Positions 1 to 7,100 of a stretch of DNA of 16,346 bases are shown here, one piece after another. The notes under the pieces are model-generated. The model did not search any database, was not told where the DNA came from, and saw only the letters and a program-made list of their open reading frames with translations. The position numbers and the translations under genes are program-made. Where the stretch lies: positions 1 through 16,346 of the forward strand of contig SXHS01000127.1 of assembly GCA_005773145.1 (NCBI GenBank), given 5' to 3'. Position 1 is the first letter of the stretch. The number at the start of each line of letters is the position of its first letter. This stretch comes from Planctomycetaceae bacterium (GTDB lineage Bacteria > Planctomycetota > Planctomycetia > Pirellulales > Pirellulaceae).

Positions 1-735
1 AAAGATGTATTCGCTCTTATCAACATGCAGGATGCTTTCTTCCACGGAGTTCGGACGCAGCCATGTCATGGTCTGAGGCTCGCCATCGTCCAGCAGCCAC
101 AACAAGGTATTGAGGTTTCCCGACGAGTCGTCCACCACAAGAGCATAGCGGATCGCCATCAGGCGATTCTCTCCATCGTGACGCACAACAACCGGCGTGT
201 CTACCAACGCGATGTGCGGCGACCGCAACACCACTTGGACCTGCGACTGGCTTCGATAGAATTCCTTGAGAATGGCACGCTCGATCAAGCCAAAGTCGGC
301 CGCCAATTTCGGCTGCGTCTCAGGAGATATCACAATGTCTTGACCATCAATTTTTGTTGCGCACCCAACAGCAACCTGACCCAACGCAAAGCTCGGGCCA
401 ACGGGCGTCTTGGTCTCGACCACGTTGGCCAAGAATACCGTGCTCAACAAACTGGCAAGGCGAACGTTCTTCGCCGAGATCGACTTCACATCCCCCGCGC
501 CGACTCGAGGATGGGACTTGAGCACCAAATGGCTCCATTGTTCCGGTGCGCGGTCCCCCACCACGGTCCCTGGCGGGACCATTGCCACACGCTGCGGGGT
601 CACGTCGATCGCGGAGGTTTCAGCCCAAGTCGCGCTCGGCGCGGCCAAGATCCAGCTGCAGGCGACCAGCATGCCAAACCGCGGCAATCCCCTGCGCTGA
701 AGACTCTGCGAAGTATCTTCCGGTGACTTATCCAT
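1..735 (-). CDS. Exported protein of unknown function, C-terminus outside window
   Basis: The minus strand is open from an ATG at 735 to the left edge, giving 245 codons with no stop; the gene continues outside the window. The start is preceded by a purine-rich Shine-Dalgarno stretch (GGAAAAGGGG, centred about 748-755). The N-terminus is a clear Sec signal: charged residues 1-19 (with R14-R15 and R19), a hydrophobic core at about 20-35, and a likely signal peptidase I site after A38 (A-T-W-A, then E-T-S). The mature part is beta-rich and soluble, with a P-P-G-T-V-V-G-D-R-A-P-E segment at about 49-60 and W-S-H-L-V just after it. No catalytic motif or transmembrane segment is visible in the part seen. 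I recognise it only as the type of secreted or periplasmic protein common in Planctomycetota. It is divergent from the lipid operon and separated from it by about 400 bases, so a functional link is not shown. Confidence 0.75.
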   Translation of the reverse strand, partial: MDKSPEDTSQSLQRRGLPRFGMLVACSWILAAPSATWAETSAIDVTPQRVAMVPPGTVVGDRAPEQWSHLVLKSHPRVGAGDVKSISAKNVRLASLLSTVFLANVVETKTPVGPSFALGQVAVGCATKIDGQDIVISPETQPKLAADFGLIERAILKEFYRSQSQVQVVLRSPHIALVDTPVVVRHDGENRLMAIRYALVVDDSSGNLNTLLWLLDDGEPQTMTWLRPNSVEESILHVDKSEYIF

Positions 736-989
736 CCAACCACCCCCCTTTTCCTTAATTGGCGTCCTGTCCCGCAACCGCTGCCACCAGCCAAGGCCTA
801 CTCATTCTACGCGACCACGTCGGAGGGCAGAAGGGCGTTCCCCGACCTCCCAATCCCCGTCGGTGAGCGAATTGGCGGCGATTCAGCCCAAAGGAATCAT
901 GTCCGCTCATCGTCGTTTTTTCGCATTCCCCCATCAGGCCTTTGATTCACTCGCCGTTAATTGAGGGCCGGCGGGATGCGGTAGCGTGG

Positions 990-1018
990 TTTCGATGATG
1001 CCGATGTTGGGCTACAAT
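990..1018 (+). promoter_or_regulatory. Possible sigma70-type promoter of the synthase operon
   Basis: The -10 candidate TACAAT (1013-1018) matches the consensus at five of six positions. At the ideal 17-base spacing the -35 position (990-995, TTTCGA) matches only about three of six, so this promoter would be weak or activator-dependent. A start at about 1025 would leave a leader of about 125 nucleotides before the ATG at 1150. It is the best candidate in the intergenic region for driving the six-gene operon, but it rests on consensus matching only. Confidence 0.35.
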
Positions 1019-1025
1019 ACGCCAC

Positions 1026-1037
1026 GCTGCTAGCAGC
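1026..1037. promoter_or_regulatory. Perfect 12-bp palindrome at predicted transcription start (candidate operator)
   Basis: GCTGCTAGCAGC is a perfect dyad with no spacer, lying 8 to 19 bases downstream of the -10 candidate. It would overlap the predicted transcription start. A dimeric repressor bound here would block initiation. Such a palindrome could also arise by chance in a region of this size, and no regulator gene is in the window. Confidence 0.3.
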
Positions 1038-1132
1038 AACCTACTCCCGCGGCTGAGCCACCCACGCGGGCTGGCCGGCCCGTTTGACTACGGATTCAAC
1101 GCCCAAACACGGGCCACGGCAGCATTCCTTCC

Positions 1133-1139
1133 GAAAGGA
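1133..1139 (+). promoter_or_regulatory. Ribosome binding site fixing the start of the large synthase
   Basis: GAAAGGA ends 10 bases before the ATG at 1150. The longer reading from a TTG at 1084 has no such site, and its extra 22 residues look like leader translation (rich in H, R, P and S). A third in-frame start, the ATG at 1183, sits exactly where the domain-like sequence M-K-L-A-D-S begins, but it has no comparable purine tract. Confidence 0.6.
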
Positions 1140-1149
1140 CGCATGTTCG

Positions 1150-4100
1150 ATGCAACACCACGAGCACCCCAAGCCAGACGGCATGAAGTTAGCGGACTCG
1201 ATTGTCTTGAGTGCGTTGGGGGAACCGGAATCCGCTCTGGCCATCGCGGCCTGTCGGGCCGGCGCACGCGGATTCCTGGATGCGGAATGGGAAGCGGATG
1301 GAATTGGCTTGGCGGCCAGCATCGACCATTTGCAGGCGCACACGGCAGGCCGCTTTGGTGTCAAGTTGCTCGCCAGCAACCGTGAGCTATTGAATTGGCT
1401 GTCTGCGAAACGCCCCGCCCAGTGGGCCTGGGTTTGGCTATGTGGCGATGTGGCGTCGGACGGTGCGGAGGCGGTGGAGCAGTTGGCAGATTGCGGGATC
1501 GATGTGTTGTGGGAGGTGACGTCACCGGAGGGATTGGCGATCGCTGATTCTCTCGGAGTGCAGGGGGTGATTCTGAAGGGAAATGAAGCGGGGGGGCGCG
1601 TGGGCGAATGGACGTCGCTGGTACTCCTGCAACATTGGCGCCGTTACCGCGACCAGAGTCCGGCCAGCGCATTACCGGCCTGGGTTCAAGGTGGAGTGGG
1701 GCTACATACTGCGGCCGCGTGTTGGGTCGGTGGCGCCACAGGGTTTGTATTGGACTCGCAACTGTTATTGGCTCGTGAGTCTCGCATGAAACCTTCCGCA
1801 CGCGCCTGGATCGCTGGTATGGATGGTGGCGAGAGCCGCGTGGTGGGTGGCAATCTGGACGATCGGTATCGGTTGGTGGCACGGCCCGCGACGAACGTGA
1901 TCGAGGCGCTGGCGACGGCGGAGGAGCGACTATGGCAAACGAGGTCCGAGCCGTCCTTACAGAATCCGTCTACTGCTGACCTGGCTAATGAGTGGCGTGC
2001 GGTCGTGGCCCAATTTCGGCGGGATCCAGAGAATGCAACCTGTTGGCTGGTGGGACAGGACATCGCGTTTGCCAAACCCTTGGCCGATCGCTTTGTTACG
2101 GTAGCCGGCATCTTGCAAGGCATTCTGGGGCATGCGGAGCACTGTGTGCGTGTGGCCGCTCAATGGCAACCGTTGTCCGCCGGGGCCCCGTTAGCCACAA
2201 TTCACGGCACGCAATACCCGATCCTACAAGGGCCGATGACGAGAGTAAGCGACACGGCCCGTTTTGCGCACGCGGTCGCCGAGGCGGGTGCGTTGCCATT
2301 CTTGGCGTTGGCCATGATGCGTGCCGACGAGGTGGATCGATTGTTGGACGCCACCCGCAGACAGTTGGCGAATCAGCCTTGGGGTGTGGGCTTACTTGGA
2401 TTCTTGCCGGCCGAACTGCGTCAAGAACAAATGGAGGTCATTCGGCGTTACCGGCCTCCTTTCGCGCTGATCGCCGGTGGTCGTCCAGATCAGGCACGGC
2501 AATTGGAAGTCGATGGTATTGCCACCTATCTCCACGTACCGTCCCCGGGATTGTTGCGAATGTTCCTGCGCGACGGCGCACGGCGATTCGTATTTGAAGG
2601 CCGAGAATGTGGCGGCCACGTGGGACCTCGTACAAGTTTTGTCTTGTGGGAAACCATGTGCCAGATTCTGCTGGAGCACCTGGGACCAAATGCGCCCGGG
2701 GACGAGCTGCAGGTTGTGTTTGCCGGAGGCATTCACGATGCCGTTTCAGCAGCCATGATCGCGGCCATGTCGGCGGGACTGGTCGAACGGGGCGTCAAGA
2801 TTGGAGTGCTGATGGGAACGGCCTATCTGTTCACCGCGGAGGCCGTCGCCACGGGGGGGATCGTGCCGCGGTTTCAACAGTCGGCCCAGACCAGCCAGGA
2901 AACGGTTTTGTTTGAGACCGGGCCCGGGCATGCCATTCGTTGCTTGCGTACTCCGTACTTTCAAGAGTTTCAAGCGGAGAAACGCCGACTGCGACAGGCC
3001 GGGCGACGGACGGAAGAAATCATCAAGACCCTCGAATACAAAAATCTGGGTAGGTTGCGTGTCGCCTCTAAAGGTGTGGACCGAGTGACGACGGGTGCGG
3101 CCAACGATCGTCGGCTGACGGAGATTTCGGCCGACGCACAGCACGAGCGTGGCATGTATATGATCGGTCAGGTTGCGTCGCTGCGGGGCGAAATCACAAC
3201 CATGCGCCAACTGCATGACGAGGTATGTCAAGCAAGCACTCAATTCGTACAGGCTCGAGCCGAGACCTTGCCTCACCCGGTTGCGGTCCCTGCCAACCCG
3301 TGCGATGTGGCCATCGTTGGCATGTCGTGTTACTACCCGGGATCGGTCAGCCTGGGTCAGTATTGGCAGAACATCCTGAATCGTCACGATGCGGTGACCG
3401 AAATTCCTGACAGTCACTGGGATTGGCGCTTGTATTACGACCCCGATCCACAGGCTCGGGATAAGATTGTCTCGAAGTGGGGTGGCTTTCTGGGAGATGT
3501 CCCGATCGACCCCATGCGGTACGGCATCACGCCCAAGAGTATGCCATGCATTGAGCCGTTGCAACTTTTATTGCTGGAGTCCGTCCGTCATGCGTTGGAT
3601 GATGCTGGCTACACCCAGCGGCCATTTCCACGCGAACGTACAGCCGCCATTCTTGGTATTGGCGGTGGCGGAAGTCCGCTGGCGGTTGCCTATGGCTTTC
3701 GATCCTGCCTCCCCATGCTCGACACCGTGGAAGGACTACCCGTTTCCGCGCGCGAATTGTTGGACCATTGTGAGAGCACCTTGCCGGAGTGGACCGAGGA
3801 TTCCTTTCCGGGATTCTTGATGAACGTGGCGGTTGGCCGCGTGGCCAATCGCTTCAATTTGGGTGGGTCCAATTATGCGATCGATGCGGCCTGTGCGTCA
3901 TCGCTGGCTGCCGTACATGCCTGTGCGCGCGAACTGGAGATGGGGACCGCGGATGTGGCCATAGCGATGGGGGCGGACACGGTGCAGACCCCCTATTCCT
4001 ATATGGCATTTAGTAAGACGCATGCCCTGTCCCCCCGTGGTCGCTGCGCACCCTTTGATGCGTCTGCGGACGGGATCGTCTTGAGCGAGGGAATCGGGGC

Positions 4101-7100
4101 AGTGATTCTCAAGCGTCTGTCCGACGCCCTGCGTGATGGCGATCAGATCTATGCCGTCATTAAGGGAATCGGTTCATCGAGTGACGGCAAGGAAAAGGGG
4201 CTTACGGCCCCCAACGCGGCCGGTCAGTTACGCGCCTTGCGCCGCGCCTACGAAAAGGCCGGGCTTTCGCCGGCGACGGTTTCTCTGGTCGAAGCCCATG
4301 GCACGGGGACTGCCGTTGGCGACGAGACCGAGGTCCGCGCGTTGACTCAGGTCTTTCAAGAGTCGGGGGCCCGACCGCAATCATGCGCCTTGGGGTCCGT
4401 GAAGTCGATGATCGGGCACAGCAAGTGCGCCGCCGGAATTGGCGGTTTGATCAAGACAGCGCTGGCGCTTCATCATAAGGTGCTGCCGCCGACACTGGTC
4501 GAGACTCCCAACCCCAAAGCGGACTTTGCCCATAGTCCCCTCTATCTGAATACAGAACCACGACCCTGGGTGCATGGCGATGACTCGCCGCGCCGGGCTG
4601 GGGTCAGTGCCTTTGGATTCGGTGGCACCAACGCACACGTGGTTCTGCAAGAATTTGACGGCGACTACTTAGGGGATCGTACGCCTCCCGCATGGACCGA
4701 TTGGCCGGCCGAATTGTATGTCTGGCGCCGTCCTAGCCGGGCGGAACTACGTGAGTCGCTCGAAAAAGTTCGTGCCGCCCTGCAAGCGGCTGTGCCGCTC
4801 CCACTGGCTGAGCTGGCGGCCTCTCTCTGGCAGTCGCGCTCCCCAGATGCATCGCATCCCACGCTGGCAATCGTCGCGGCGAATCCTCAAGAACTCAAGG
4901 ATCGCATCGACGTTGCCATCGAACTCCTCATGAGCGCACACGAGACCGTCTCCGATCCGCGAGGTATTTATTTCGCGGAGACGCCAACAGCCGCAGCGGG
5001 CGGATTGGCGTTTCTGTTCCCAGGGCAGGGGGCTCAATATGTCGATATGCTGGCCCCCATGGCCATGAACTTCGCGGAGGTGCGCGAGACGTTCGATCGG
5101 GCTACGCACGCACTGCACGAACTTACGGATCGGCCCTTGGGGCAATACGTTTACCCCCCCACTCCATTTTCCGCGGAGCAGGAGCAGGCCGATCGGCGTG
5201 AACTTGCGCGTACGGAGATCGCACAGCCAGCCATCGGTATGGCCAGCATGGGGCTGGTCCACTTGCTTCGTCGTTTCGGCGTGACGCCGCAATTTCTGGC
5301 GGGGCACAGCTTTGGCGAGTATACGGCTTTGTGTGCGGCTGGGGTTCTTTCCGAAGAGGCTCTGTGGCGAGTTTCCTTTCAGCGGGGGCTGCGGCTACGC
5401 GATTGTGCTGGGGCAGAGCCCGGCGGCATGGCCGCTGTGATTGCCGATGCCGAGACGGTCTTGGCCCTAATTCAAGATCGGACGAATCTCACACTGGCCA
5501 ACCGTAACGCGCCCGACCAGGTCGTCGTCTCGGGACCGTTATCCGACCTCAAGCCCCTACTGCAGGATTGCCAGCAGCGGGGAATTCGTGGTCAGTTGTT
5601 GGACGTCAGCTGCGCGTTTCACTCGCCATGGGTGCAAGCGGCCGGGTTGGCATTGGCCGATGTGCTGCGTGCCGAGACCTTCTCGCCGGCAGACACCACC
5701 GTCTATTCGAATACCCTGGCTGGTCCCTACCCCGACCAGCCCAACGACATGGTCGATCTGTTGGCACGCCACCTAGCATCCCCCGTGCGATTCGTGGAAG
5801 AGATCGAGGCCCTGTATGCAGCGGGTGCACGGATATTCCTGGAAGTCGGGCCACAAGCTCAATTGACGGGATTGGTCGGCAAGATCTTAGCCGACAAGCC
5901 ACATGTGACCGTCGCCACGGATGTGCGCGGTCGTGATGGCTGTGTGCAATGGATGCATAGCCTCGCGACGCTTTTGACTGCCGGAATCGACGTCCACGTT
6001 GAGCAGTTGTTCGCCGACCGTGTACCTGCCGTGCGCGATCTGCAGCAGCTTCTGCAGGGAAGCGCACAGCCGCAATTGCCTGCCACGACGTGGATTGTGA
6101 ACGGCATTCGGGCGCGTCCCCTCAAAGCAGCGGAGCCGGTTCTGATTGGACAGCGCCGTGCTCCATCGACCGCAGCTCCTGTCACAAATTCAGCCGTAAC
6201 ATCAGCTGCCAAATTGACCGCGTCACCGACAACAGCGTCGGTGACGACAGCCTCGACAACGTCAACCGCCCCTCGAACCCCGATTTCTCCAAACCAACAC
6301 ATTTCTTCTACCCGTGAGACGACCATGAACGAACCACGACCTTCGTTGTCCCACCATTCTCAAAACGGTCATGCTGCTCAACCGCAACCGCAAACGAATC
6401 CTGATCCGAATCCGAAAAAATCCTTGGAGCCGACGCTGAATCTCAGTGGCAGTGAATGTGAAGCAGTGATGTTAGGATTTCAACAGGTCATGGCCAAGTT
6501 CTTGGATACGCAGCGTGACGTGATGTTGGAATTCCTCCGCGGCGGTGATGGAACCTACGTGGCGGCTGATCGTGCGTACCAGGAACCTGTTTCGTCCTCA
6601 AACGCTGTGCCTCCGCACGAACTTGGCACCCGCACTGTGGGTACCTACGGGGCGATCGCCACACCTCCGCAATCAGCCCGCTCGAATGGTCACCATGGCA
6701 ATCTTGAATCATCGCAGGATCCGTCAGTCAAGACGGAAGACGTGATGGTTGGGGCTGCCACAACGGACGGACTGGCACCGATCGCCACGTCCGCGCCTGA
6801 GGCGATGATGACGATTGAACAGGTGACGGAACGATTGATCGATTTGGTTAGTCAACGCACGGGATACGCCAAAGAAATTCTGGATGTCAACTTGGATCTC
6901 GAAGCCGACTTGGGCATTGACTCTATCAAGCGAGTCGAAATACTGGGTGAGTTGGCGGAGTCGCTGCAGGGGGGATCCAGCAATCAGGCGGGGGCTCTCG
7001 AATTGGAGAAACTCACGTCTCTACGCACGCTACGGAGCATACTTCAATACCTGGCGACGCACGTTCTGCAGCCCGAAACCGCAGCACAGTCGTCGGCAAG

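Larger units (their letters stand above)
736..1149. other. Divergent intergenic region upstream of the lipid-synthase operon
   Basis: About 414 bases lie between two divergent genes. The half nearer the synthase holds a sigma70-like -10 (TACAAT, 1013-1018) and a perfect 12-bp palindrome (1026-1037). The half nearer the secreted protein holds, on the minus strand, a possible -10 (TAGAAT, plus-strand 804-809), but the matching -35 position is poor. A run of six or seven T at 911-918 has no convincing hairpin in front of it. No RNA gene or convincing small protein gene was found. The in-frame codons between a TTG at 1084 and the ATG at 1150 have no Shine-Dalgarno before the TTG, so I treat them as leader. 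Confidence 0.6.

Noticed and set aside
25..726. A 233-codon plus-strand open frame antisense to the exported protein
   Set aside because: Its translation is rich in R, H and Q with no domain-like pattern, and it is the complement of a frame with a clear signal peptide and ribosome site.
905..925. T-run that could belong to a terminator in the divergent region
   Set aside because: No GC-rich hairpin precedes it, and no rightward gene ends there.
899..964. A 21-residue open frame (ATG at 899) preceded by AAAGGAA
   Set aside because: The purine tract is too close to the ATG, the peptide has no recognisable feature, and so short a frame is expected by chance.
1084..1149. TTG start giving 22 extra residues on the large synthase
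   Set aside because: There is no ribosome site before the TTG, while the ATG at 1150 has GAAAGGA at good spacing.
2746..3564. A 272-codon minus-strand open frame inside the first synthase
   Set aside because: It lies opposite continuous, domain-bearing synthase sequence (end of ER copy 2 and start of KS), and its own translation shows no family pattern.
6150..6320. Thr/Ser/Ala-rich stretch as a possible tandem DNA repeat
   Set aside because: The codons vary and no fixed repeat unit is visible; it is a flexible inter-domain linker.
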